Counted from the first letter of the stretch, positions 1-7,941 are shown. The stretch: DNA of 16,414 nucleotides from Pseudomonadota bacterium (GCA_017629415.1 JAGBXG010000535.1:1-16414); one strand, 5' to 3'. The notes: generated by a model not told the origin, from the letters alone. Translations and numbers: made by a program.

Positions 1-304
1 CAGAATGGATTTGATTTCGCTCATCAAATCAAACACTCGAGTTCGCTTTGATGAGCGAAGCGAATCAGGTTTCTCTCCCTGTGGGAGAGACCGCCCGAAG
101 GGCGATAGTGAGGTCGCAGTTGACGAAGAAAGCGCGCCAAAAGGCGAGCAAAAAAAGCCAAAGGGGGCTGAGCCCCTCTGGAATCCCACAATTTTAGGCG
201 GTTTTCGTGGGTTAGACCGGGTACCTCATGACTGACCTTTGAGGCGAAATGGGGTCCAAAAACGCGCCAAAGGAATGAAATCACACATTTTTTTAAAATT
301 ATCA
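1..304. repeat. Intergenic hairpin-repeat mosaic, no gene
   Basis: No supportable gene lies here. The stretch is a series of inverted repeats: a 13-bp pair TTCGCTCATCAAA (16-28) and TTTGATGAGCGAA (47-59); TCTCTCCC/GGGAGAGA (72-79, 83-90) around TGT; CGCCC/GGGCG (92-96, 100-104) around GAA; CGCC/GGCG (135-138, 143-146) around AAAA; and a palindrome at 158-181 that belongs to a dispersed family. A minus-strand reading frame crosses the whole mosaic, but it translates the repeats themselves and has no visible ribosome site, so I read it as spurious. Part of this mosaic (83-130) resembles the sequence cut off at the right edge of the window. Confidence 0.75.
158..192 (+). repeat. Dispersed palindromic intergenic repeat, copy 1
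   Basis: This is an imperfect palindrome with core GGGGCTGAGCCCC between CCAAAG-type and CTCTGG-type arms, followed by AATCCCACAAT. The same layout (palindrome, then AA, C-rich trinucleotide, CAAT) recurs at 16341-16371 on the plus strand and at 10621-10655 and 13257-13288 on the minus strand. Confidence 0.7.
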
Positions 305-325
305 TTGATCTTCTTGAATATTTCC

Positions 326-372
326 GAATTTATGGATATGTATAAAAAGACCTACATGTAATTAGTGGTCTT
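326..372 (+). promoter_or_regulatory. Conserved leader block and hairpin upstream of first array lipoprotein
   Basis: GAATTTATGG (326-335) is followed by TATAAA (341-346) and an inverted repeat AAGACC (347-352) / GGTCTT (367-372). A matching arrangement precedes the second paralog (2048-2096), and a weaker one precedes the third (4093-4140). The conservation suggests a shared promoter or 5'-UTR element. No good -35/-10 pair with normal spacing is visible, so the exact promoter is not assigned. Confidence 0.5.
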
Positions 373-448
373 ACATTTATTTTTTATTCTCACAACGATG
401 CCATGGAGGCAATGAAGAGAATAAAATACACAATCGGAGATAAAACCC

Positions 449-1897
449 ATGAACAGCAAACTTTTGAAGATTTTGGCAATCGGTGCCATGGCCATGGCAT
501 GTGTGGCATGTGACGATGATGATAACTGCCAAGAAAATGCCACCAACAACGCCGAAGGCGTTTGCGAATGCAATACAGGTTTTGAAGCAAAAGAAGATGG
601 TACCTGCGTTGTTAAAAATGGCAATACCGGCGATAATGGCAATACCGGCGATAATGGCAATACCGGCGATAATGGCAATACCGGCGATAACGGCAATACC
701 GGCGATAACGGCAATACCGGTGACACCACAACAGAAGCATGCAAAGGTGTGACATGCACAAACGGTACATGTGACAAAGGTGTTTGTGTGACAGATGCCA
801 TGAAAGCAGTACAAGCAGGTGCAGCCTGTGATGATACATTCGTTGAATTCTGTAATGGCGATAGCATGGTGTATTGCGCTGGTAACAAAGTCGTCATTGA
901 TGATTGCGCAAACGATGGCGGTTGCAGCATCGTGAAAGAAAAAGATGGCACAAAAGAAGTTGCAACTGCATGGTGCCGTGGCACAGATAAATGTACAGAT
1001 ACCACAGCCACAGAACCTTATACTGCACCCTACTGTGTTGAAGAAGAATACGAAGGCGAAAAAATTGCCCTTGTCAGTGCTTGGTATTGCGTTAAAAATA
1101 CAGAAGACAGCTATACAGCCATCGATATGGCGATGACTGGTATTTATGATATCTGTGATACAACCTGCAATGCCGACAAAACCGCTTGCGAAAAGATCCA
1201 TGCAGAAGAAGGCAGTACCTGTGATGAAGCCACTTACGCCGATAAATGTGATGGAAGTATTGGTTTAATGTGCGATGACGGTATTGTCTATGCCGAAGAT
1301 TGCGGTGAAGGTTATCAATGCCTTGAAACAGATGACGGCCTTGCTTGCGCGATGCCTTGCACAGGCAATGAAGAAAAATCCATCTGTGAATACGATGAAT
1401 TTTTCGGTATTGCTATGAGCGGAAAAGTCATCTGCAAAGACGGCTATTTCACGGCTGACGAAGAAAGCATTGAATATTGCAACAACGATTGTAATGAAGA
1501 CGGCACCGCTTGCCAGAAATACCTCGATAACGAAGGTGAAACCTGCAATCCCAGCCAATACAAAGAAAAATGCACCAATGGTATCGTAGATTATTGTTCT
1601 GAAGGTGAAACCGAAGGTACTGGCGAGATCACTGCTTATAAATGTGATGAAGGTTATACATGCACAGTTTTTGAATCTGAAAACTATGCAGACTGTGTTT
1701 CAGCTGCTGAAGAATGTACAACAGAAGGTGAAACCATTCCCGGTTGTATCGATGATTATTTTGAATCGTATTCATTCAATTACGTTTGTACAAAAGCCAG
1801 CAATGGAAAATTATATTATTTCGCAGATGCCACGAATTCTAAGGTTTGCCCCAATGAGGGTTTTTGCAATGAAGCTGGTACTGCCTGCGCTGAATAA
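449..1897 (+). CDS. Cysteine-rich modular lipoprotein, array paralog 1 (3 AB modules)
   Basis: The 482-aa secreted protein begins with a lipoprotein-type signal peptide (hydrophobic residues about 5-17) and candidate lipid cysteines C18 and C21; C21 is the one conserved in all three paralogs. An acidic run DDDD follows. Residues 27-53 look EGF-like (spacing of the CECNTGF...DGTC type). Residues 58-93 are six GNTGDN-like repeats, then a stub EACKGVTCTNGTCDKGVC. The rest is three cysteine modules starting near C127, C258 and C366; the last two are 108 residues apart. There are roughly 45 cysteines. The protein ends in ACAE, as do the other two paralogs. The start is set by GGAG (436-439) and alignment with the paralogs. 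The gene appears monocistronic, with its own leader and terminator. I recognise no named family for the modules. Extracytoplasmic, probably disulfide-bonded, display is inferred; function is unknown. Confidence 0.85.
   Translation: MNSKLLKILAIGAMAMACVACDDDDNCQENATNNAEGVCECNTGFEAKEDGTCVVKNGNTGDNGNTGDNGNTGDNGNTGDNGNTGDNGNTGDTTTEACKGVTCTNGTCDKGVCVTDAMKAVQAGAACDDTFVEFCNGDSMVYCAGNKVVIDDCANDGGCSIVKEKDGTKEVATAWCRGTDKCTDTTATEPYTAPYCVEEEYEGEKIALVSAWYCVKNTEDSYTAIDMAMTGIYDICDTTCNADKTACEKIHAEEGSTCDEATYADKCDGSIGLMCDDGIVYAEDCGEGYQCLETDDGLACAMPCTGNEEKSICEYDEFFGIAMSGKVICKDGYFTADEESIEYCNNDCNEDGTACQKYLDNEGETCNPSQYKEKCTNGIVDYCSEGETEGTGEITAYKCDEGYTCTVFESENYADCVSAAEECTTEGETIPGCIDDYFESYSFNYVCTKASNGKLYYFADATNSKVCPNEGFCNEAGTACAE
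620..727 (+). repeat. In-frame 18-bp minisatellite (6 units)
   Basis: The unit is GGCAATACCGGCGATAAY, coding GNTGDN. Five full copies are followed by a sixth that diverges (ends GGTGACACC). It forms a flexible linker between the EGF-like region and the cysteine modules. Confidence 0.95.
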
Positions 1898-1929
1898 TCA
1901 TATATCCATTTAATCGCATTCTTATTCTT

Positions 1930-1964
1930 GCCCTCGATGCCTGATGTATCGGGGGCTTTTTTTT
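1930..1964 (+). terminator. Rho-independent terminator of array paralog 1
   Basis: GCCCTCGAT (1930-1938) pairs with ATCGGGGGC (1948-1956) with one G-U wobble, and a run of eight T follows. It is the diverged version of the terminators at 4016 and 4992. Confidence 0.9.
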
Positions 1965-2047
1965 GCGACAAAAATCTAGTTCAAAACTTGGCGGACTATT
2001 TTATGCGTAACAGACTGGCTATTTTGTATAAAGGTTGCTTCATTTAA

Positions 2048-2096
2048 GAATTTGTGATTAAGTAAGACTAAGACCTACATGCAACCACAGGTCTTA
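2048..2096 (+). promoter_or_regulatory. Conserved leader block and hairpin upstream of array paralog 2
   Basis: GAATTTGTGA (2048-2057) is followed by the 8-bp inverted repeat TAAGACCT (2069-2076) / AGGTCTTA (2089-2096). The left arm and ACATG after it match the leader of paralog 1. It may be a 5'-UTR stem or a dyad operator; the sequence does not decide between these. Confidence 0.5.
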
Positions 2097-2161
2097 TATT
2101 TCTATTCACACTATGATACCGACATATCACACGCATGATACATATCGCCGGAGGACAATGT

Positions 2162-3985
2162 ATGAGCAGCAAACTTTTAAAGATTTTGGCAATCGGTGCC
2201 ATGGTATTGGCATGCACAGCCTGTGACGATGAAAATAATAACAATGGAAACAGCGAAAACAAATGTACGGCCAATTTCTGTAAAAATGACAACGTCCTTT
2301 TAGAATGCAATTTAAATACTGGCATTGCGACAGAAAAACCTTGCACCAATGGATGTGCAAACAATGCGTGTGTAACCACCGGCAATACCGGCGATAACAA
2401 CAATACCGGCGATAATGGCAATACCGGCGATGATGGCAATACCGGCGATAATGGCAATACCGGCGATAATGGCAATACCGATAATACCACAACAGAAGCA
2501 TGCAAAGGTGTGACATGTACAAACGGTACATGCGACAAAGGTGTTTGTGTGACAGACACCATGAAAGCTGTCAAAGCAGACGATCCCTGTGATGAGACAT
2601 TCGTTGAATTCTGTAATGGCAACAGCACAGTATATTGCAGTTCAAAGGGAACAGTCGTTATCGCTGATTGCACAGATGATGGTGGATGCAGCATCATCAA
2701 ACAAAAAGATGGTACAAAAGAAGTGGCAACGGCATGGTGTCGCGGCGCATTTGAAAACTGCACAGATGCGGATGCTACAGAACCTTATACAGTGCCGTAT
2801 TGTATCACAGAAGAATATGAAGAGACTGAATATGCCTATGAAAGCCTCCATTATTGTATCAAAAATACGGAAAATACTTATACCGCCATCGATGGTTTAA
2901 ATATGAATATCGGAAGCATGTGCCGTGCAACATGCAATGCCGACAATACAGGATGCGAAAAACTTCATCCTGAAGAAGGCAATACCTGTGACAAAGACAC
3001 TTACGTGGATAAATGTGCCAAAAGTGTTGCCGTAAACTGTGATGAAGGCGTCGTTACTGCCTTGGATTGCAGTGAATATGAAGGCTATGAATGTGTTGCT
3101 GGTGCAGAAGGTGCTTCATGTTTGAAGCCTTGCGAAGATCTCAATGACAGATTTGTTTGCGAACATTATGTAGACAATATTTACTACAGTGGAAAATATG
3201 TTTGCGAAAATGGCTACTATGTCCCCGATGAAGAAAGCGTTGAAATTTGTTACCACGGCTGTAATGAAGACGGCACGGATTGCGAAAAACTCCATGCTGA
3301 CGAAGGCAAAACTTGTGATGAAGCCACTTATGGCTATCAATGTGATGGAAGTCTTGTTTTAGGCTGCATCGAAGGTGCCGTTTATGCCATGGATTGCGGC
3401 GAAGGCTATGAATGCGTCAAAACGGAAGACAGTGTTGCCTGCATGATGCCTTGTGAAAACAACACCAATAAATTCGTCTGTGAATACTCTGACGATTACA
3501 ATGTCTATTACAGTGGAAAATATGTTTGTAAAAATGGCTACTATGTCTCCGATAATACAAGCATAGAAATTTGTTCCAACGACTGTAATGAAAATAACAC
3601 AGCTTGCAAAAAATACCTGAATAATGAAGGTAATATCTGCATTTATGGCGAATACAAAGAAAAATGCACCAACGGTGTTGTAGATTATTGTGAACCTGAA
3701 GAAACAAGCAACAAAGGCAAAATTACGGCTTACAAATGTGACGAAGGCTATACTTGTACGGCCTTCGATTCCGAAAATTATGCAGGTTGTGTAGCACCTT
3801 CAGATGAATGCACAAAAGTGGGTCAAGCCGTTTCCGCATGTTTTGCTCAAAATAATACATCATATGCCATCACCTATGTTTGTACAAAAGCAAATGATGG
3901 AAAACTGTATTACATTCCAGGTGAAGCCAAAGTCTGTCCCAATGGCAGTGTATGCAATGAAGCTGGCACCGCCTGCGCCGAATAA
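2162..3985 (+). CDS. Cysteine-rich modular lipoprotein, array paralog 2 (4 AB modules)
   Basis: The 607-aa secreted protein is the longest array member. The start is ATG 2162, seven nt after GGAGG (2150-2154); an upstream in-frame ATG at 2135 lacks such a site. The signal peptide is near identical to paralog 1, with C18 and C21 and then DDENNNN. Residues about 35-71 form a cysteine stub ending CANNACVTT, in place of the EGF-like region of paralog 1. Residues 74-109 are the GNTGDN linker, followed by the same EACKGVTCTNGTCDKGVC stub. Four modules start near C143, C276, C385 and C493; the last three are 109 and 108 residues apart. Relative to paralog 1 it has one extra internal module, consistent with tandem duplication. 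It ends ACAE. The protein is probably anchored in the outer membrane and disulfide-stabilised (inferred); function is unknown. Confidence 0.85.
   Translation: MSSKLLKILAIGAMVLACTACDDENNNNGNSENKCTANFCKNDNVLLECNLNTGIATEKPCTNGCANNACVTTGNTGDNNNTGDNGNTGDDGNTGDNGNTGDNGNTDNTTTEACKGVTCTNGTCDKGVCVTDTMKAVKADDPCDETFVEFCNGNSTVYCSSKGTVVIADCTDDGGCSIIKQKDGTKEVATAWCRGAFENCTDADATEPYTVPYCITEEYEETEYAYESLHYCIKNTENTYTAIDGLNMNIGSMCRATCNADNTGCEKLHPEEGNTCDKDTYVDKCAKSVAVNCDEGVVTALDCSEYEGYECVAGAEGASCLKPCEDLNDRFVCEHYVDNIYYSGKYVCENGYYVPDEESVEICYHGCNEDGTDCEKLHADEGKTCDEATYGYQCDGSLVLGCIEGAVYAMDCGEGYECVKTEDSVACMMPCENNTNKFVCEYSDDYNVYYSGKYVCKNGYYVSDNTSIEICSNDCNENNTACKKYLNNEGNICIYGEYKEKCTNGVVDYCEPEETSNKGKITAYKCDEGYTCTAFDSENYAGCVAPSDECTKVGQAVSACFAQNNTSYAITYVCTKANDGKLYYIPGEAKVCPNGSVCNEAGTACAE
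2381..2488 (+). repeat. In-frame 18-bp minisatellite in array paralog 2
   Basis: It has the same GGCAATACCGGCGATAAY unit as paralog 1 but with substitutions (AAC for GGC at the start of unit 2, GAT for AAT at the end of unit 3). The last unit (2471-2488) reads GNTDNT. Confidence 0.93.
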
Positions 3986-4015
3986 TATCTCCATATAATC
4001 CCCTTTTCATCTCAT

Positions 4016-4048
4016 GCCCTCGATATCTGACGTATCGAGGGCTTTTTT
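4016..4048 (+). terminator. Rho-independent terminator of array paralog 2
   Basis: GCCCTCGATA (4016-4025) and TATCGAGGGC (4033-4042) form a perfect 10-bp stem with loop TCTGACG, followed by six T. Stem and loop are identical to the terminator of paralog 3. Confidence 0.95.
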
Positions 4049-4092
4049 GCTCGCTATTTACAGCTGATTTGTATCAAAATTACCTGATTTGA

Positions 4093-4140
4093 GAATTTAT
4101 GGTTTAAAATAGAAATGGGATTTACCTATAGTGTACAGGT
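4093..4140 (+). promoter_or_regulatory. Conserved leader block upstream of array paralog 3
   Basis: GAATTTATGG (4093-4102) is identical to 326-335. An ACCT/AGGT dyad (4124-4127, 4137-4140) stands where the longer hairpins of the other two leaders are. Past the dyad, TTATTTTATTCTC resembles the paralog 1 leader. Confidence 0.4.
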
Positions 4141-4217
4141 TTTGAACTTATTTTATTCTCCCAACCATACCAAAGAGGTAAACAAAACGCATCATAAACA
4201 TAGTCTGGAGGCAAATG

Positions 4218-4961
4218 ATGAAGAGCAAACTTTTTAAGATTTTAGCAATCGGTGCCATGGCATTGGCATTCACAGCCTGTGACGAGGATAACGACAGCGA
4301 CATCAGTGCCGAAGTCGGCAAAACTTGTGATGAAGCGACTTATGGCTACCAATGTGATGGACGTTTTATTCTAGCTTGTGACAAGGGCACAATTATCGCT
4401 TTTGAAGATTGCGGTAAAAATTATGAATGCGTCGGAAATGGAGAAGAAGCCGGTTGCATCATGCCTTGTTCAGGCAATAGCGAAAAATTCATCTGTGAAT
4501 CTGATGAGGAATATGGTATTTCTGTCAGCGCAAGATATGTCTGCAAAGAAGACACTTACTATGCTGTTGACGAAACAAGCCTCGTCTTTTGTTACAACGG
4601 TTGTAATAAAGACAATACCGCCTGCAAAAAGGTTCATAACGAAGAAGGTAAATCCTGTGATGAATCTACTTACAAGAGAAAATGTGATGGACGCATTGCT
4701 GTGACCTGCTCAGAAGGGGTTGTCACTGCCTTGGATTGCGGAGAAGACAATGTCTGTGCCGAAAATGAAAATGGCCGTCTTTCTTGCAAAACGCCTTGTA
4801 CAGGCAACGAAGAAAAATCTGTCTGCACACATAATGCTATTCTCGAATATTCCTACACCAAAAAATATGTTTGTAAAGACGGCTACTATGTCGATGATTT
4901 AACAAGTCTGACTGCTTGTAACAATGGTTGCAATGAAGACGGCACCGCCTGCGCCGAATAA
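4218..4961 (+). CDS. Short cysteine-rich lipoprotein, array paralog 3 (2 AB modules, no linker)
   Basis: The 247-aa protein is the compact member of the array. GGAGG (4207-4211) precedes two consecutive ATG codons; the second (4218) gives six-nt spacing and aligns with the paralog starts. The signal peptide matches the others except that residue 18 is Phe, leaving only C21 as the lipid site, followed by DEDND. It has no GNTGDN linker, EGF-like region or stub. Modules start at C37 and C147, 110 residues apart. The first begins TCDEATYGYQCDG, the same as module 3 of paralog 2, and the DNA there is also nearly identical. It ends ACAE. Either the other two gained their N-terminal sections or this one lost them; the order cannot be told from one locus. 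Confidence 0.85.
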   Translation: MKSKLFKILAIGAMALAFTACDEDNDSDISAEVGKTCDEATYGYQCDGRFILACDKGTIIAFEDCGKNYECVGNGEEAGCIMPCSGNSEKFICESDEEYGISVSARYVCKEDTYYAVDETSLVFCYNGCNKDNTACKKVHNEEGKSCDESTYKRKCDGRIAVTCSEGVVTALDCGEDNVCAENENGRLSCKTPCTGNEEKSVCTHNAILEYSYTKKYVCKDGYYVDDLTSLTACNNGCNEDGTACAE

Positions 4962-4991
4962 TATCTCCATTTAATCCCCTTCTTATCTCAT

Positions 4992-5026
4992 GCCCTCGAT
5001 ATCTGACGTATCGAGGGCTTTTTTTT
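4992..5026 (+). terminator. Rho-independent terminator of array paralog 3
   Basis: GCCCTCGATA (4992-5001) and TATCGAGGGC (5009-5018) enclose loop TCTGACG and precede eight T. The stem-loop is identical to 4016-4042. Confidence 0.95.
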
Positions 5027-5057
5027 GCACGGAATGACGCCCCGCAAAAAAGCCCTG

Positions 5058-5078
5058 AAAATGCCTCTAAAATGCCTC
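5058..5078 (+). promoter_or_regulatory. Direct repeat upstream of lon
   Basis: AAAATGCCTC occurs twice with an 11-bp period (5058-5067, 5069-5078), about 100 bp before the lon start and after the preceding terminator. One helical turn of spacing fits a tandem regulator site, but no regulator can be named. A TTGTCA (5089-5094) and TAAAAT (5109-5114) lie just downstream with a spacing of only 14. Confidence 0.3.
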
Positions 5079-5170
5079 AAGACAGATCTTGTCAAATGTG
5101 ATAAGGCGTAAAATGGCATGTTGTCTAATGACTGCGATATTTTGAACCGATGATGCCAGGAGGCAAACGC

Positions 5171-7699
5171 ATGAGTGACAGTATTCTCGATCTGCTTGAG
5201 TCTGTGAAGAATGTGATGAAAGAAGAGCTCCCGGAAAAGCTCTTTATTTTTCCACTGACGGAAAACGTTATCTTTCCCGATGTCATGATGCCGATTGTCG
5301 TGCCGCCGGGACCGATGCTCGAGTTGGTCAAACGCGCGCAGACCCATAGTGATTATCTTGGGTTCTTGTGGGGCGAAGGCGATGATCCTCTCAAATTGAA
5401 GGCAGAAAATCTCTCGCGAGTGGGTTGCGTGGGGCATATCATGCGCATGGCGCGCATGCCTGATGGTTCTACAACAATGATCGTCCATTGCGTCAGCCGT
5501 ATGCGCGTCGTCGAATTTTTAAAGAGCGATCGCCTCATTGCCGAAGTCGAATATCTCAAAGATGTCATCATTGAATCGGACGAAATGACGGCTTACTGGC
5601 GCAATACGCGCACAGCACTGAGCAAACTTTCGGAAATGGAACAGACGACCTTACCGCGCGAACTCCTCAGCGGCATGATCGCCATGGAACGCCCGAGCAA
5701 ACTGGCGGATATGATTGCGGCGCACTTCGATATGCCCAACACCAAACGCCAGGAAATTCTGGAAGAACTCGATGTCTGCAAACGTTTGGCATCTGTTTAC
5801 GAAGTCCTCGTCAAGGAACTCGATTTGGCCGCCTTGGGTCAGAAAATTCATGACACGATCCGCGAAAAAATCGAAGCCAGCCAGCGTGAATTCTTCCTCC
5901 GCGAACAATTGAAAGCCATTCGCAAGGAACTCGGCGACGAAAAAGACGAAATCGCGCTCAGCATTCAAAATTACGAAGCACGCATTGCCGAATCCGGCAT
6001 GAGTGAAGAAGCAGCCACACGCGCCAAAGAAGAACTCAAACGCCTCAGCGTCCTTGCGCCCGAATCAAGCGAAACCAATATCATCCGTACTTACCTCGAT
6101 TGGCTGTGTGATTTGCCTTGGAACAAGGCCACTGAAGACAGTCTCGACCTCAAATATGCCGAAAAAGTCCTCGAAACCGACCACTTCGGCCTCGATGATA
6201 TCAAACAACGCATATTAGAATTCCTGGCTGTGCGCAAACTCAAGCCCGATCATCAAGGCCAAATCATTTGCTTCCTCGGCCCTCCGGGTGTCGGTAAAAC
6301 GAGCTTGGCACGTTCCATTAACCGCGCATTGAAACGCAAATTCTTTGGTTTTTCCTTGGGCGGACTCAAAGATGAAGCCGAAATTCGCGGCCATCGCCGC
6401 ACTTATATCGGCGCCATGCCCGGCAAAATCTTGCAGGGTATTAAACGCGTCGGTGTGCGCAATCCCGTGTTTGTTTTAGACGAAATCGACAAACTCGGCA
6501 GCGACTGGCGCGGCGACCCCTCCAGTGCTATGCTCGAAGTCCTCGATCCTTCCCAAAATCACGCCTTTAACGACCATTATTTGGATGTTTGCTTCGACTT
6601 GTCCGATGTCATGTTCATTGCAACGGCCAACGATGCTTCCACCATTCCTCGTCCGCTGCTCGACCGTATGGAAATCATCGAACTTTCGGGCTACATTGAC
6701 GAAGAAAAATTCCAGATTGCTCGCCGTCACATCATTCCCAAAAAGATTGAAGAACACGGCATGACCAAAGAACAGATGCAATTCACGCCAAACGGCCTGA
6801 AACGCATCATTCGCAGCTATACTCGCGAGGCCGGTGTCCGCGATCTCGAACGTCAGATTGCAAAAGTTTGCCGTAAAAACGCGCGTAAAATTGCTTCCGA
6901 CGAAGCCCCCGTGGCACGTATCACGCCCGATAATGTGGCCGATTTTCTCGGTTCGCCGATTTTTACAGACGAAGTCATCAGCCGCGGCCTGCTGCCCGGC
7001 GTGGCCGTAGGTCTGGCTTGGACGCAGTTCGGCGGCGAAATCCTGTTCATCGAAACGACCAAAATGCCCGGCGTAGGACAGCTCAAACTCACGGGTCAGC
7101 TTGGCGAAGTCATGAGCGAATCCGTCCAAATCGCGTTCAGCTTTATCCGGGCTAATATGGATATGCTCAACGTCAATGAGGAAATGTTCCCGAAATTCGA
7201 TTTCCACGTCCATTTCCCGGCCGGCGCCGTCCCCAAAGACGGTCCCAGCGCAGGCATCACCATTACGACAAGCATTCTGTCCCTGCTGCTCAACACGCCA
7301 ATCCCCGAACGCCTGGCCATGACCGGCGAAATCACCCTGACCGGCAACGTCCTGCCCGTCGGCGGCATTAAAGAAAAAGTTATCGCCGCCAAACGCGCCG
7401 GCGCGCGCACACTCATCATGTGTACAAAAAACCGCCGCGACGTCGACGAACTGGCCAGCTACATCAAAGAAGGACTCACCTTCTTCTTCGCCGATCACTA
7501 TAAAGAAGTCTTCAACTTCATCTTCAAAAAACGATGCGTCGTTGACTTGAACAATGTACCCAAAAACGTCCTCTACACACCGAAAGGCAGCAGCAAAGAT
7601 GCCGCCATCAGCGCCGGTACCGAAGACGAACCCCAAAATGAAGTAGAAAAGATCGAAAAACCAAAATCACGCCGAACTTCAAAGAAAAAAGAGTCTTAA
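5171..7699 (+). CDS. lon: ATP-dependent Lon protease (LonA type)
   Basis: Cytoplasmic AAA+ serine protease that unfolds and degrades misfolded and regulatory proteins. The 842-aa length fits the LonA family. The N-terminal substrate-binding domain is recognisable ([19 protein letters not shown], near residue 31), followed by a long helical segment. Walker A is GPPGVGKT at 370-377 and Walker B is [10 protein letters not shown] sensor/arginine stretch PRPLLDRME is present. The proteolytic dyad is Ser693 in KDGPSAG and Lys734 in GGIKEK. The tail is Lys/Arg-rich and ends SKKKES. The start is ATG 5171, seven nt after a strong AGGAGG (5158-5163). The coding composition is richer in G+C than the preceding array. 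All key residues are intact, so it should be active. Confidence 0.98.
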   Translation: MSDSILDLLESVKNVMKEELPEKLFIFPLTENVIFPDVMMPIVVPPGPMLELVKRAQTHSDYLGFLWGEGDDPLKLKAENLSRVGCVGHIMRMARMPDGSTTMIVHCVSRMRVVEFLKSDRLIAEVEYLKDVIIESDEMTAYWRNTRTALSKLSEMEQTTLPRELLSGMIAMERPSKLADMIAAHFDMPNTKRQEILEELDVCKRLASVYEVLVKELDLAALGQKIHDTIREKIEASQREFFLREQLKAIRKELGDEKDEIALSIQNYEARIAESGMSEEAATRAKEELKRLSVLAPESSETNIIRTYLDWLCDLPWNKATEDSLDLKYAEKVLETDHFGLDDIKQRILEFLAVRKLKPDHQGQIICFLGPPGVGKTSLARSINRALKRKFFGFSLGGLKDEAEIRGHRRTYIGAMPGKILQGIKRVGVRNPVFVLDEIDKLGSDWRGDPSSAMLEVLDPSQNHAFNDHYLDVCFDLSDVMFIATANDASTIPRPLLDRMEIIELSGYIDEEKFQIARRHIIPKKIEEHGMTKEQMQFTPNGLKRIIRSYTREAGVRDLERQIAKVCRKNARKIASDEAPVARITPDNVADFLGSPIFTDEVISRGLLPGVAVGLAWTQFGGEILFIETTKMPGVGQLKLTGQLGEVMSESVQIAFSFIRANMDMLNVNEEMFPKFDFHVHFPAGAVPKDGPSAGITITTSILSLLLNTPIPERLAMTGEITLTGNVLPVGGIKEKVIAAKRAGARTLIMCTKNRRDVDELASYIKEGLTFFFADHYKEVFNFIFKKRCVVDLNNVPKNVLYTPKGSSKDAAISAGTEDEPQNEVEKIEKPKSRRTSKKKES

Positions 7700-7725
7700 T
7701 CTGTTCTTTGTTTCATCATCTTGAA

Positions 7726-7744
7726 CAGGGGGCCAAGCCCCCTG
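7726..7744 (+). repeat. Hairpin just downstream of lon
   Basis: CAGGGGGC (7726-7733) and GCCCCCTG (7737-7744) form a perfect 8-bp stem with loop CAA, 27 nt after the lon stop. No T tract follows, so it is a poor rho-independent terminator. It could protect the mRNA 3' end or be another repeat of the GGGGC...GCCCC class. Confidence 0.6.
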
Positions 7745-7941
7745 CGGCGCTATTTGCGCGGCGTATGGAGCAACGCGACATAGCCAGCGCAACGCAAGGC
7801 GTATGGCGGCCCTTAAAGGCCGGCATAGCCGCGCGCCAATACGCGCCTACCCCCAAATGCGGGGACACCCCGCAACGCCCCGTATCCTCCCCTTCGTTTG
7901 AAAACTTTGCATTTGTACTTCTCTTAAAAAGTGATCCTGCA
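7745..7941. repeat. GC-rich intergenic repeat segment
   Basis: This stretch contains short inverted repeats such as GCGGGG/CCCCGC (7859-7864, 7868-7873) around ACA, and repeated words GGCGTATGG, CATAGCC and GCGC. A reading frame runs through it into the next lipoprotein but translates repeat, not a signal peptide. Similar words (TATGCCGGC, CGCGC) occur at 16160-16235. Confidence 0.5.

Noticed and set aside
24..305. Minus-strand 93-aa reading frame over the left repeat mosaic
   Set aside because: It translates hairpin repeats, has no ribosome site and no protein-like pattern.
347..372. Riboswitch in the array leaders
   Set aside because: Only one short stem is conserved; no known aptamer core is visible and the products are not metabolic or transport proteins.
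403..513. Upstream out-of-frame ORF (ATG 403 or 412) overlapping the start of array paralog 1, with GGAGG at 405-409
   Set aside because: The distance from GGAGG to ATG 412 is only 2 nt and the peptide has no features. It looks like a remnant of the leader seen as GGAGGCAAATG in paralog 3. Leader-peptide control cannot be excluded but is not supported.
377..1201. Long minus-strand frames (up to 274 aa) opposite array paralog 1 and similar ones opposite paralog 2
   Set aside because: They arise because the 18-bp minisatellite and the codon bias keep the opposite frame open; the sense frame has the signal peptide, conserved cysteines, ribosome site and terminator.
6476..7636. Minus-strand 386-aa reading frame opposite lon
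   Set aside because: It is a shadow of a GC-biased, intact lon gene with all catalytic motifs on the plus strand.
7708..7941. N-terminal extension of the 7942 lipoprotein
   Set aside because: The extension translates GC-rich repeat sequence and would bury a clear signal peptide and lipobox.
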